Positions 41,891 through 50,319 of a stretch of 64,000 nt of DNA are shown in pieces. A program made the translations under genes and the position numbers. The stretch spans positions 1 to 64,000 of the forward strand of contig NZ_JBFLUG010000020.1 in NCBI RefSeq assembly GCF_041008525.1, given 5' to 3'. Below the pieces are notes generated by a model. It was not told the DNA's origin, did no database searches, and was given only the letters and a program-made list of their open reading frames with translations. Position 1 is the first letter of the stretch. The number at the start of each line of letters is the position of its first letter. This DNA comes from Parafrankia sp041008525. Its GTDB lineage: Bacteria; Actinomycetota; Actinomycetes; Frankiales; Frankiaceae.

Positions 41891-42864
41891 GCCTCGCCCT
41901 GCTGGCCGCCTATGTCACCGCCGTCGGAGTCCTGTTCCCTCGCCGGCTCGCCCGGGCCGCATGGACCTCGCACGCACCCCGACTGGCCGCAGGCACCTGG
42001 CTCGTCACGGCTGTTTCCGTCCTGAGCGTCGCGTTGCTGGCCGCGGCAGTCCTCGTGACCCCGCTGCACACCCTCGGGGACGCCTTCGTCCTCCTCCTGC
42101 AGGGCTGCGGGTGGCCACCGCAACCGCGTGCGCCGTCCGGACCGGCCGAGTACGCCGGCCTGGCCATCATCAGCTGGATGGTGGGCAGGACTGCCTTCTC
42201 GGGCTTCGTGGTCTGCCGGGCAGCGCGGCGCGAACGCCGTCGACATCGCTGCGACCTCCACCTGCTGGGCGAGCCAGCCGGGACCGGCGTGGTCGTCCTC
42301 GACCATCCGCAGCCGAGCGCGTTCTGCGTTCCCGGTGACGGCGGGCACATCGTGCTGACGCGCGGCGCCCTGGATGTCCTCTCACCCGCGGAACTGGCAG
42401 CCGTCCTCGCCCACGAACGAGCCCATCTGAGCGGCCGTCACCACGTCATCGTCCTTCTCCCCGCCATCCTCGCCACCGCGTTCCCGCGCCTGCCGCTCTT
42501 CACCCTCGCGCTGAGCGAGGTCCGTCGGCTCGTGGAGCTCGCAGCCGACGACAGGGCGCTGCGCCGCGCCACTCCGGTCACCCTTGCGCAGGCCGTTCTC
42601 CGTCTTGCCGCACCTGCCTCGGCCCAGCACCCGGCTACGGGCACGTTTCACGCGGCCGGCACCGCAACCACCGAACGAGTGCTCCGCCTCGTCACTCCAC
42701 GGCCTCGTCGCGCACGGCTCGCCATGCTCTCCAGACTGTTGGTCGCGGTCTCGTTCGCGGCCACACCGCTGGCGGCCGTCGTCCTGCCGGCCGTTACCGA
42801 CCTTGCCTCCCACTGCACTGAGGTGACCACTTCACGTCCTCCTGCCGAGGTCGACCGCCGGTAG
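41887..42864 (+). CDS. M56 (BlaR1-type) membrane metallopeptidase, second copy
   Basis: A 325-residue membrane protease with four or more TM helices at 1-25, 32-60, 80-100 and near 280-305. The zinc motif HERAH is at 176-180 in LAHERAHLSGRHH, and the following LVELAADDRALRR has the conserved Glu-Ala-Ala-Asp-Asp for the third zinc ligand. Like the other copy it has no extracellular sensor domain. GTG at 41887 overlaps the blaI stop; an in-frame GTG at 41866 is also possible. The blaI-M56 pair sits directly behind the DUF305 gene. Confidence 0.87.
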   Translation: MSLALLAAYVTAVGVLFPRRLARAAWTSHAPRLAAGTWLVTAVSVLSVALLAAAVLVTPLHTLGDAFVLLLQGCGWPPQPRAPSGPAEYAGLAIISWMVGRTAFSGFVVCRAARRERRRHRCDLHLLGEPAGTGVVVLDHPQPSAFCVPGDGGHIVLTRGALDVLSPAELAAVLAHERAHLSGRHHVIVLLPAILATAFPRLPLFTLALSEVRRLVELAADDRALRRATPVTLAQAVLRLAAPASAQHPATGTFHAAGTATTERVLRLVTPRPRRARLAMLSRLLVAVSFAATPLAAVVLPAVTDLASHCTEVTTSRPPAEVDRR

Positions 42865-42886
42865 ACGACGTCGAGGTCGTCGTGCG

Positions 42887-44152
42887 TCAGCGGAGTTCGG
42901 CGGGCAGGGGGAGACGGGCGAGGCCGCGGTCCGCGAGGGAGCCGAAGGTGATGTGGCCGTCGTGGGGCAGAGCGGAGCTGACGGCGGAGAAGCGGCCGGT
43001 GGTGTCGTGGAAGCTGAAGACCGGTTCGCCTTCGGGGCTGAGCACCTGGGCGAAGCCGTACGGGGCGCGCAGGCCCTCTCCCTCGCCCGGGGGCAGCGCG
43101 GCGATCTGCCGACGCAGGTCGGCGCTGGTGGCGAGCGCGTCGACGGCGTCCGAGCGCAGGTCGCTGCCGCCGACCCACACCCGGCCCCGGTCGTCGATGA
43201 CGATGTTGTCAGGGCCGTTGACGAGCGACGGCCCGAACTGTTCCGTCCTGCCTTCTCGTCCGTCGCCGAGCCACACCCGGGTGAGTCGGAAGCGGAACGA
43301 CTCGGCGACGAGAACGTGGCTCTCGTCGGCGGCGACGTCCACGCCGTTCGCGAAGTACAGGCCGTCGGTCACGACGTCGGTGACGCCGGTCGCCGGCTCG
43401 TAGCGCAGCAGCCGGCCGCTGGGCCGCCCGTCGAGGAAGTCGTTCGGGAACCCGGGGAGGTAGACGGTGCTGGCCTCGGTGACATAGATCGTGCCGTCGT
43501 CGGCGACCGTGACCTCGTCGGCGAAGAAGATCAGGTTGCCGTCGATCCGGTCGGTGAGGACCCAGGCGTCCCCGGTGGCGACGTTCACCGCCATGATGCC
43601 CTGTTCGACGACGGCGGCGATCAGGACGTCCTGCGAGTAGGCGGCGAGGCCGAGCGCCCTGCCGTCCAGGGTGGCGACGCGTTCGATGGTCCCGATGCCG
43701 CCACCGGCGTCCTGGGTGATGCGCCAGAGGCCGCCGTCGGCGGTGGCGGTGTAGAGGTGGCCGTCGAGGCCGACGGCGACGTCCTCGGCGCCCTCGAGTT
43801 CCTCCTCGCCGACGATCTGCGCGTTCTCGATCAGCTGGTTCGCCGCCAGTGGTCCGTCCAGCGCGGGTCGGGGCGGGAGGTCCGCCCACACCACGGGCTC
43901 GAAGTCGGGGGGCAGCGCCTCGACGTGACGGTCCACCGCCGGGCCTGACGGTTCCCGGCGGGGAAGCTCAGGCCGCCCATCGGGCCCCACAGCGCCGGAA
44001 GCGCCGGTGGCTGCGTCGCTCGCGGCGGAGGCGGCGGAGGCGGCGGAGGCGGCGGACGCGGCGTCGGAGTCATCGCTGGAGCAGGCAGAGGCAGCGGCGA
44101 GCAGGGCCGAGACAAGAAGGGAGGCCGCGAGGGAGCGGCGGAGCTTTCTCAT
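42887..44152 (-). CDS. SMP-30/gluconolactonase-like lipoprotein
   Basis: A 421-residue secreted lipoprotein: signal peptide with lipobox SACS (Cys24), then a linker of repeated Ala-Ala-Ser triplets (residues ~30-48, from a 9-bp DNA repeat), and a six-bladed beta-propeller of the SMP-30/strictosidine-synthase type with blades such as AEDVAVGLDGHLYTAT, EVTVADDGTIYVTEAS, ANGVDVAADESHVLVAES and GPDNIVIDDRGRVWVGG. The metal-binding Glu/Asn/Asp positions appear present. Members hydrolyse lactones or esters; the substrate is unknown. Divergent from the two-component regulator gene with paired 11-bp repeats between them, so it is a probable target of it. Confidence 0.83.
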   Translation of the reverse strand: MRKLRRSLAASLLVSALLAAASACSSDDSDAASAASAASAASAASDAATGASGAVGPDGRPELPRREPSGPAVDRHVEALPPDFEPVVWADLPPRPALDGPLAANQLIENAQIVGEEELEGAEDVAVGLDGHLYTATADGGLWRITQDAGGGIGTIERVATLDGRALGLAAYSQDVLIAAVVEQGIMAVNVATGDAWVLTDRIDGNLIFFADEVTVADDGTIYVTEASTVYLPGFPNDFLDGRPSGRLLRYEPATGVTDVVTDGLYFANGVDVAADESHVLVAESFRFRLTRVWLGDGREGRTEQFGPSLVNGPDNIVIDDRGRVWVGGSDLRSDAVDALATSADLRRQIAALPPGEGEGLRAPYGFAQVLSPEGEPVFSFHDTTGRFSAVSSALPHDGHITFGSLADRGLARLPLPAELR

Positions 44153-44196
44153 GGGTGAGAGCAGAACAGTCCGGCCTCAGCCGACGCTCCGCGCAA

Positions 44197-44255
44197 CCTC
44201 AGGACCCCCTCAGGACGCGCGGACGAGCCGCCTTCGTCCTGAGCCCGCCCTGAGG
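44197..44255. promoter_or_regulatory. Paired direct repeats, probable response-regulator sites
   Basis: CCTCAGGACCCCCTCAGGAC at 44197-44216 contains two CTCAGG half-sites 11 bp apart. The opposite strand of 44236-44255 reads CCTCAGGGCGGGCTCAGGAC, again two half-sites 11 bp apart. OmpR-family regulators bind direct repeats with 10-11 bp period. A further half-site (GGCCTCAGCC) is at about 44173-44182. The region lies between the SMP-30 lipoprotein and the response regulator. Confidence 0.65.
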
Positions 44256-44277
44256 TCGGGGTGTTTGACTGTCCGGT

Positions 44278-44964
44278 ATGCCGCCCCGACTGCTCCTGGT
44301 CGACGACGACGACGCCATCCGCGACATGGTCGGGACGGCGCTGCGCTACGCGGGCTTCGAGACGACCGTCGCGGTGGACGGCCGCGATGCGCTGGCCAGG
44401 CTCACGGAGATGACGCCCGACCTGATCGTCCTCGACGTGCTGATGCCGGGGCTGGACGGTCTCGAGGTGTGCCGGCGTCTGCGCGGGAGGGGCGAGACGA
44501 CGCCGATCATCTTCCTCACGGCACGGGCCTCGAGCCGCGACATCCTCGAGGGGTTCGGGCGGGGCGGGGACGACTACGTGACCAAGCCGTTCGTCCTCGA
44601 CGAGCTGGTGGCGCGCATCCGCGCGGTGCTGCACCGGGCCGGGTCGTCAACGTCCGGGACATCGCTGACCTGCGCCGACCTGGTGCTGCACGAGGAGCGC
44701 CACGAGGTGCGCCGCGCCGGGCAGCGGATCGAGCTGTCGCCCACCGAGTTCAACCTGCTGCGCTACCTGATGATCAACCAGGGCCGGGTGCTGTCCAAGC
44801 ACCAGATTCTGGACCGGGTGTGGAACCAGGATCTCGACGGTGACGGACACGTCGTGGAGACCTACATCAGCACGCTGCGCCGCCGCCTGGACGTGGGTGG
44901 CGACGGGCCGCTGATCCACACGATCCGAGGCGTGGGCTACACGCTCCGGCCCGCCGGGGAGTGA
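44278..44964 (+). CDS. OmpR-family response regulator
   Basis: A 228-residue regulator. Receiver domain: VDDDD at 8-12, phosphorylated Asp53, Thr/Lys in VTKPFV (Lys103). C-terminal winged-helix DNA-binding domain from ~130 (LVLHEERHEVRRAGQ... LSPTEFNLLRYLMINQGRVLSKHQILDRVW). ATG at 44278. The kinase gene starts within five bases of its stop. Likely autoregulation through the direct repeats upstream. Confidence 0.95.
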   Translation: MPPRLLLVDDDDAIRDMVGTALRYAGFETTVAVDGRDALARLTEMTPDLIVLDVLMPGLDGLEVCRRLRGRGETTPIIFLTARASSRDILEGFGRGGDDYVTKPFVLDELVARIRAVLHRAGSSTSGTSLTCADLVLHEERHEVRRAGQRIELSPTEFNLLRYLMINQGRVLSKHQILDRVWNQDLDGDGHVVETYISTLRRRLDVGGDGPLIHTIRGVGYTLRPAGE

Positions 44965-44968
44965 GCCC

Positions 44969-46396
44969 TTGCACCTGCGCACGAAGCTGACCCTGGGCAT
45001 CCTGACAGTGACCTTCGTGGTCTTCCTGGCGGTCGGGTTCGTCGCCATCCCCGCTGCCAAGCACGCGCTGCGCGACCGCATCGATGACCGGTTGCGTGCC
45101 GACCTGCCGGAGATCCGGGCGTCGGTCCTCGCCGCGGGCGGTGACGTGCCCGGCGGGGCCCTGGAAGGCGGGTCACCGGTTGGCGGGTCGCCGGGCGGCG
45201 GCGCCGGGCCGGACGAGCGCGGCTACGCGCTGGTGGTGATCGAGGGCGCGACGGCGACCGTGCTGGCCACACCGGGGACGTCCGCACCGCCGGACCTGCG
45301 TGGGATCACCGCCCCCGCGCGTGGCGGCGAGATCAGGTACGTGACGGCGCCCGACGGCACGACCTACCGCTGTGCCACCACCGACCTCGGCGACGGACGC
45401 CTGCTGGCCGTGGCCGCCCCCGTCGACGACCTCGCCGGTCTCGTCGACGATCTCATCGGCACCTTCATCGTCATCGGCACCGGTGGTGCGGCGGCGCTGG
45501 CGGTCCTGGCGTGGCTGTGGATCCGGCACGGCACCCGTCAGATCGAGCACCTGACCCGGCGGGCGGAGGCAATCGCCCACGGTGATCCTGACCGCAGCCT
45601 CGCCGTGGCCGCCACGACCACCGAGCTCCGCCAGCTCAGCCACGCCCTCGACGCCATGGTCACCAGCATCGACCAGTCACTGGTGGCACAGACGCGGTCG
45701 GAAGCCCGGCTTCGGGAGTTCATCGCCAACGCATCCCACGAGCTGCGCACTCCGCTCACGAGCGTGAGCGGCTACCTGCAGCTCGACCTCGATGGTGCCT
45801 TCGCCGACGGTGAGCACCACCAGCGCTCGATGCGACGCGCTCTGGGCGAGGCCAGCCGGATGCGGCGCATCGTCACCGACCTCCAGCTGCTCACCGAGCT
45901 CGACGAGAACCCCCTGCCCACGGCCGCCGAGGTGGACATCAACCCGCTGCTGCGCGACGCCGTGCACGACATGCGCACGCTGGATCCGACGCGGACCTGG
46001 ACCCTGGACCTGCCGGCGCAGCCGCTCGTCGTGGCCGGTGACGCCCACCAGCTCCGCCAGGTCGTGACCAACCTGCTGGTCAACGTGCGCGTCCACACGC
46101 CACCCGCCACCGTCACCACCGCGCGGGCGAGCCCGGGGAACGGCTCCATCGTCATCGAGGTGTCCGACGACGGGCCCGGGCTTCCCGCCGAAGACCTCGA
46201 ACGGGTCTTCGACCGGTTCTGGCGCCACGACCCGTCCCGATCGCGCGCCTCGGGTGGCAGCGGGCTCGGCCTCTCCATCGTCGCCGCCGTCGTCTCGGCG
46301 CATGGCGGCGCTGCCGAAGCAGCCCATGCCCCCGATGGCGGGCTCACCATCCGGATCATGCTTCCCGGGTCCGGCGGCCCACCCAGACGACCATGA
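44969..46396 (+). CDS. Sensor histidine kinase
   Basis: A 475-residue membrane kinase partner of the regulator. TM1 at ~7-30, an extracytoplasmic loop (~30-155, with a Gly/Pro tract), TM2 at ~156-180, HAMP linker, then DHp with phosphorylated His257 in ASHELRTPLTSVSGY, and the ATPase domain with N-box NLLVNVRVH, G1 DDGPGLP and G2 GSGLGLSIV. The start is TTG at 44969, five bases after the response-regulator stop and preceded by GGGGAG. Layout resembles MprB/TcrY-type kinases. The signal is unknown; the SMP-30 lipoprotein is the nearest candidate target. Confidence 0.92.
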   Translation: MHLRTKLTLGILTVTFVVFLAVGFVAIPAAKHALRDRIDDRLRADLPEIRASVLAAGGDVPGGALEGGSPVGGSPGGGAGPDERGYALVVIEGATATVLATPGTSAPPDLRGITAPARGGEIRYVTAPDGTTYRCATTDLGDGRLLAVAAPVDDLAGLVDDLIGTFIVIGTGGAAALAVLAWLWIRHGTRQIEHLTRRAEAIAHGDPDRSLAVAATTTELRQLSHALDAMVTSIDQSLVAQTRSEARLREFIANASHELRTPLTSVSGYLQLDLDGAFADGEHHQRSMRRALGEASRMRRIVTDLQLLTELDENPLPTAAEVDINPLLRDAVHDMRTLDPTRTWTLDLPAQPLVVAGDAHQLRQVVTNLLVNVRVHTPPATVTTARASPGNGSIVIEVSDDGPGLPAEDLERVFDRFWRHDPSRSRASGGSGLGLSIVAAVVSAHGGAAEAAHAPDGGLTIRIMLPGSGGPPRRP

Positions 46397-46453
46397 TCGG
46401 GCCCAGGGGGTGAGCGGCCAGGGAGCGGCGGGCGGTCAGGGGTCTTCAGGCGA

Positions 46454-46520
46454 GGCGAATCTCCGCCCTGATTCAGGCGAATCTCCGCCCTGATTCAGAC
46501 GAGGCGAAGCTCCGCCCTGA
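46454..46520. repeat. 22-bp tandem repeat after the kinase gene
   Basis: GGCGAATCTCCGCCCTGATTCA occurs at 46454-46475 and 46476-46497, with a degenerate third copy GAGGCGAAGCTCCGCCCTGA after that. The unit contains self-complementary GGCG...CGCC, so each copy can fold. Confidence 0.8.
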
Positions 46521-46731
46521 GTGGTGCCGTGCCTGGGCGTGGTGCCGTGCGGAGTGGTGCCGTGCGCAGGCGGGTGCGACGCGAGCGGGGGCCGACGTCG
46601 GCAGCGCGGCGAGGGGTGGCGCCGGCGGCCACGGCGGCTCGCTCGTCCACGATGCTCTTGTTGATCAGGGTGAGCAGGCGGTCGCGGTCGACATCGCCGA
46701 AATCCCGTAGCAGGCTGGCCAGCAGAGTCAT
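46495..46731 (-). CDS. Small hypothetical protein (uncertain)
   Basis: A possible 78-residue protein starting at ATG 46731, preceded by GAGGG eight bases upstream. The first ~35 residues (LLASLLRDFGDVDRDRLLTLINKSIVDERAA) look like genuine helices, whereas the rest is Arg/Thr/Ala-rich and derived from the GTGGTGCCGTG repeats. I do not recognise a family, and the true end may be degenerate. Confidence 0.35.
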   Translation of the reverse strand: MTLLASLLRDFGDVDRDRLLTLINKSIVDERAAVAAGATPRRAADVGPRSRRTRLRTAPLRTAPRPGTAPLRAELRLV

Positions 46732-47520
46732 GTGATGCCCTCGTTGTCCTGTCTTCGTGCCACGAAAACAGGATCCGCAGCTGCTGTTTCACCTACCCGC
46801 TCAACTGCGTCCCACACCCGCGTGATCTGATCCACCGTTCCCTTTCGAGGAACGGGTCAAAAATCCGCCTCCGGCAGATTTGAGCTTCGAGGTGGATCGT
46901 GCGTCCCGTCGGCGTGAACGGACCCTTTCCCGAGGTGCTCGAGAATCATCGGCTCGTCACCACGGAGTGCGGCTGTGTCGTGGCGAGACGATCCCGCTTT
47001 GCGCTGAGGGTGTCGCCGAGGCGCCACGTGGCGAGGAGCGGCACGGCGACCACCGTCTCCGCGCGCCTGGCCGCAGCCCTGGGCGTGGTCGCCGGTAGTC
47101 GGCCACCGGCCGCACGGCCCTCGCGGGCCGCCGGCGCCGCGCCTCGCGGCCGGTCCTTCCCGGGGCGACACCGCAATCCTCGTGGCAGGCCTGCGACGCG
47201 AAACCGCCAGCGCTGGCTGGCCGGGGCGTTTCCCGGAAAGCTTCCCGCGCCGCCGGTCGTTGCCCTCTGGTGTGGTGTGATCCACCGGTTGGATTTATCT
47301 CGGGTTCGTGATGGGAGCGCCGAGAAGTATTGTGTTTCTTATTCGGCGGAGGCGGCCCGGAGGTTCCTGGGCTGATGTGCCGGTTACGGGTCGGGGGCGG
47401 GGCACGGTGGTGTACCCTGCGTGATGCCAGGGCGGGGTGCGCTACCGACAAAACCCCGGAACAGCTGAGAAAAGGTCTGGTCAGTCCCCTCCACGGGCCT
47501 GCCTGTGATGAAGGAGATTG
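46732..47520. other. 789-bp stretch without a recognisable gene
   Basis: Open frames occur on both strands (for example 46899-47375 +), but their sequences are Arg/Ala/Pro-rich and match nothing I know. AT-richer patches near 46860-46890 and 47285-47345 may be promoter regions; the second would suit the reductase-desaturase operon. Confidence 0.4.
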
Positions 47521-48687
47521 GTGCTGGGTACCAGAGCTCTCTTCGGCGCTGTAGCGGCTTCGATGGCAAGCCCACTGAGACCGGATGACTACTGGGCGAT
47601 GGTGAATCCGCTGTGGTCGCGGCGCCGGCTGTCCGGGCGCGTCGAGGCGGTTTCGCCGGAGACGTCCGACACCTCGACGGTCGTTGTCCGGCCCGGTCTG
47701 GGGTGGCGGGGGGGCCTGGCTGGTCAGCACATCGAGGTGGGTGTGGGAATCGACGGGGTGTGGTATCGGCGGCCGTTCTCGCTGTCGTCTCCTCCGCGCC
47801 GCCCCGACGGCCTCATCTCCATCACGGTGAAAGCCAGGCCGGGCGGACTGGTGTCCAGGAACATCGTGCACGCGCTTGCGCCGGGCCGAACCATCCGTAT
47901 CGGTCATCCGGCGGGCAGGTTCGTGCTGCCGGAAGATCTTCCGGCTCGCCTTCTTTTCGTGACCGCCGGTAGTGGGATCACTCCGGTGATGGCGATGCTG
48001 CGCGACCTTGCCGAAAGCCGGCGGATGCCCGATGTCCTCCTCGTGCATTCCGCGCGGGACGCCTCGGAGGTCATCTTCGGCGAGGAGCTCCGGCGGCTGG
48101 CTGTCCGCTTCCCCAGCCTGCGCCTGCACGAGCACCACACCTGCCCCGGCGGCCGGCGCCAGCCTCGGCTGACGATGGCCGCCCTGGCCGCGGTCTGTAC
48201 CGACCTCCCTGAGCGGATGGCCTGGGTCTGCGGGCCCCCCGGGCTGGTCGACGACGCCGAGGCGTACTGGCGGGCGGGTGGCATCGCCGACCGTCTGCTG
48301 ACAGAACGCTTCCATCCGGCTGTGCGCCCTGGCTCCGCGCCGGGTGGCCCAGCCGGACAGCGCAGCGGAGAAGGGCAGGTCAGCCCGGGCGGGCAGACCG
48401 GGGTCGGCCGACGGAAGGGGCGGAGCGGAGACGGCGGGCGGGTGCGTTTCGTCAGGAGCGGTCGCGAGATCACCGTGACAGGGGGCACCACGCTGCTCGC
48501 GGCGGGCGAGGACGCGGGCGTCGCCCTGCCGAGCGGCTGCCGGATGGGTATCTGCTACAGCTGTCTGGTGCCCCTCGCCAGCGGCCGGGTCCGTGACCTG
48601 CGCACCGGCGAGGAACACGGAGTTCCGGGCGATCTCATCCAGACCTGCGTGTCCGCTGCCGGCGGCGACGTCGATATCGATCTGTGA
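47521..48687 (+). CDS. Ferredoxin reductase with C-terminal 2Fe-2S domain (desaturase partner)
   Basis: A 388-residue electron-transfer protein: FAD-binding beta-barrel with YRRPFSLSS, an NAD(P)-binding domain with VTAGSGITPVMAMLRDL and CGPPGLVDDAE, and a plant-type [2Fe-2S] ferredoxin at the end with PSGCRMGICYSCLVPL plus a late Cys (IQTC). A ~50-residue hydrophilic linker separates them. Order and composition match mycobacterial Rv3230c, which feeds electrons from NADPH to the DesA3 desaturase. GTG at 47521 is preceded by AAGGAG at four bases; a TTG at 47518 and an ATG at 47563 are alternatives. The desaturase gene follows with overlapping stop/start region. Confidence 0.92.
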   Translation: MLGTRALFGAVAASMASPLRPDDYWAMVNPLWSRRRLSGRVEAVSPETSDTSTVVVRPGLGWRGGLAGQHIEVGVGIDGVWYRRPFSLSSPPRRPDGLISITVKARPGGLVSRNIVHALAPGRTIRIGHPAGRFVLPEDLPARLLFVTAGSGITPVMAMLRDLAESRRMPDVLLVHSARDASEVIFGEELRRLAVRFPSLRLHEHHTCPGGRRQPRLTMAALAAVCTDLPERMAWVCGPPGLVDDAEAYWRAGGIADRLLTERFHPAVRPGSAPGGPAGQRSGEGQVSPGGQTGVGRRKGRSGDGGRVRFVRSGREITVTGGTTLLAAGEDAGVALPSGCRMGICYSCLVPLASGRVRDLRTGEEHGVPGDLIQTCVSAAGGDVDIDL

Positions 48688-48698
48688 GGAACAGGCTG

Positions 48699-49814
48699 AT
48701 GCCAGCACCGACCCATCTCAGCGCCGGTGACATCGAGGAGCTCGGCCGGGAGCTCGACCGCATCCGGGCAGAGGTCCTCGCGAGCCGAGGAGAGAACGAC
48801 GCCCGGTACATCCGGCGGGTGATCGCGCTCCAGCGGGGGCTCGAGGTCGGTGGGCGGGCGGTGATGTTCGCCGCCGCGCTGCCACCGGCGTGGCTGGCGG
48901 GCACGGCGATGCTCTCGCTCGCCAAGATTCTCGAGAACATGGAGATCGGTCACAACGTCCTGCACGGGCAGTGGGACTGGATGCGTGATCCCGACATCCA
49001 CTCGACCACCTGGGAATGGGATTCCGCGGCTCCCGCGAGTCAGTGGAAGTACTCGCACAACTTCGTGCACCACACCTACACGAACGTGCTCGGCCGAGAC
49101 CGTGATCTCGGGTACAGCATCCTTCGGGTGACTCCCGAGCAGCCGTGGAATCCGGTCTACCTGGCACAGCCGCTCTATAATCTGGGGCTCGCGGCCACCT
49201 TCGAGTGGGGAATCGCGCTCTTTGATGTGGAGCTCGACAAGGCCTTTCGCGGGGAGAAGGCGTGGGGCGACACCCTGGGCCAGCTCGGCGAAGCGGTCAG
49301 GAAGGCCGGCCGGCAGGGCCTGAAGGACTACGTCGTGTTTCCGCTGCTGGCTGGCCCGGCGTTTCTCCCCGTTCTGCTGGGAAACCTCGCCGCGAACATC
49401 ACCAGAAACATATGGGCACATGCCATAATCTTCTGTGGGCATTTCCCTGAGGGGACCTCCACGTTCACCGAGGAGGAGATCGAGGGCGAGAGCCGCGGTG
49501 AATGGTACCTGCGGCAGCTGCTTGGCTCGGCGAACATCAGCGGCCCGGCGGTGCTCCACCTCCTCAGCGGCAACCTCAGCCACCAGATCGAGCACCACCT
49601 CTTTCCCGACCTGCCCAGCAACCGTTACGCGCAGATCGCCCCGCGGGTCCGCGCCCTCTGCGAGCGGTTCGAGCTCCCGTACACGACAGGCTCGCTGCCT
49701 CGGCAGACCGCCCGGGTCTGGAAGCGCATCTGCCGGCTGGCTCTTCCCGGGCCCAGTCGGCGGATGACAGCCGAGACCTCGCCCGAGCGGGTGCTCACCG
49801 CCCGCGCCGCCTGA
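48699..49814 (+). CDS. Membrane fatty-acid (acyl-CoA) desaturase
   Basis: A 371-residue di-iron membrane desaturase. The three His boxes are HNVLH (85-89), HNFVHH (120-125) and HQIEHH (295-300), with hydrophobic helices between. The set-up resembles mycobacterial DesA3 (stearoyl-CoA 9-desaturase), which inserts a double bond using electrons from the reductase encoded immediately upstream. ATG at 48699 has GAGGA eight bases before it; a GTG at 48684 overlapping the upstream stop is the alternative. Product: unsaturated acyl chains for membrane lipids. Confidence 0.93.
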   Translation: MPAPTHLSAGDIEELGRELDRIRAEVLASRGENDARYIRRVIALQRGLEVGGRAVMFAAALPPAWLAGTAMLSLAKILENMEIGHNVLHGQWDWMRDPDIHSTTWEWDSAAPASQWKYSHNFVHHTYTNVLGRDRDLGYSILRVTPEQPWNPVYLAQPLYNLGLAATFEWGIALFDVELDKAFRGEKAWGDTLGQLGEAVRKAGRQGLKDYVVFPLLAGPAFLPVLLGNLAANITRNIWAHAIIFCGHFPEGTSTFTEEEIEGESRGEWYLRQLLGSANISGPAVLHLLSGNLSHQIEHHLFPDLPSNRYAQIAPRVRALCERFELPYTTGSLPRQTARVWKRICRLALPGPSRRMTAETSPERVLTARAA

Positions 49815-50319
49815 GGCGCCGGCCTACCGAGATGGCCTTGCCGACGGCCGCGGCTCGCCCGGTCGCGGGGTCCTCCAGGTGGGAACGTTCCTGATCTCCC
49901 ACGCTGGGTCGAGCGAGTAGGAGAGGCCCTGGGTAGTCGGCTGACCGGGGCCGAGCGGACGCGCGAGTGCAAGGAGCTCTACGACGCCCTGGCCAGCGGG
50001 CTGGCAGAGCCGGCGTGGATCTGGCTGCCGAGTCGTTCACCGAGCTGCGGGCGGTGCTGGCCGAGCCGCTGTCCCGACCCTGCGCGAGCTCGCCGACGAT
50101 CTCATCACCGCGACCGCCGACGAGTCGGACGACGACGTCGCGCTGGTCCTCGCCGAAACGGGCTCCTCGCCCGGGTAACCACCGGTTCGTCTCGGCACCC
50201 ATCGGCGCCGTCCCGATACCCCTGCTGTGACCTGGGAGGTTGGCACCTGCGCACGGGGGCAACCCGAAGCCGGGAGCCGACTGCAGGGAGCCGACGGAGG
50301 AGCTCACGGAGGGGTTCAC
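49815..50319. other. 505-bp stretch, gene debris
   Basis: No intact gene. It contains the SpoIIE-like remnant listed separately and no other recognisable feature. Confidence 0.4.
50015..50178 (+). pseudogene. Possible remnant of a PP2C/SpoIIE-type phosphatase C-terminus
   Basis: One frame reads VDLAAESFTELRAVLAEPLSR and, after a one-base shift near 50080, another continues TLRELADDLITATADESDDDVALVLAET to a TAA at 50176-50178. The ending with an Asp-Asp-Asp-Val-Ala-Leu-(L/V) strand is typical of SpoIIE/RsbU-like phosphatase domains. Two frames and no N-terminal part suggest a broken fragment. Confidence 0.35.

Noticed and set aside
46899..47375. 158-codon frame as a gene
   Set aside because: Composition is Arg/Ala/Pro-rich, no ribosome site that stands out, no recognisable family; an equally long frame exists on the opposite strand.
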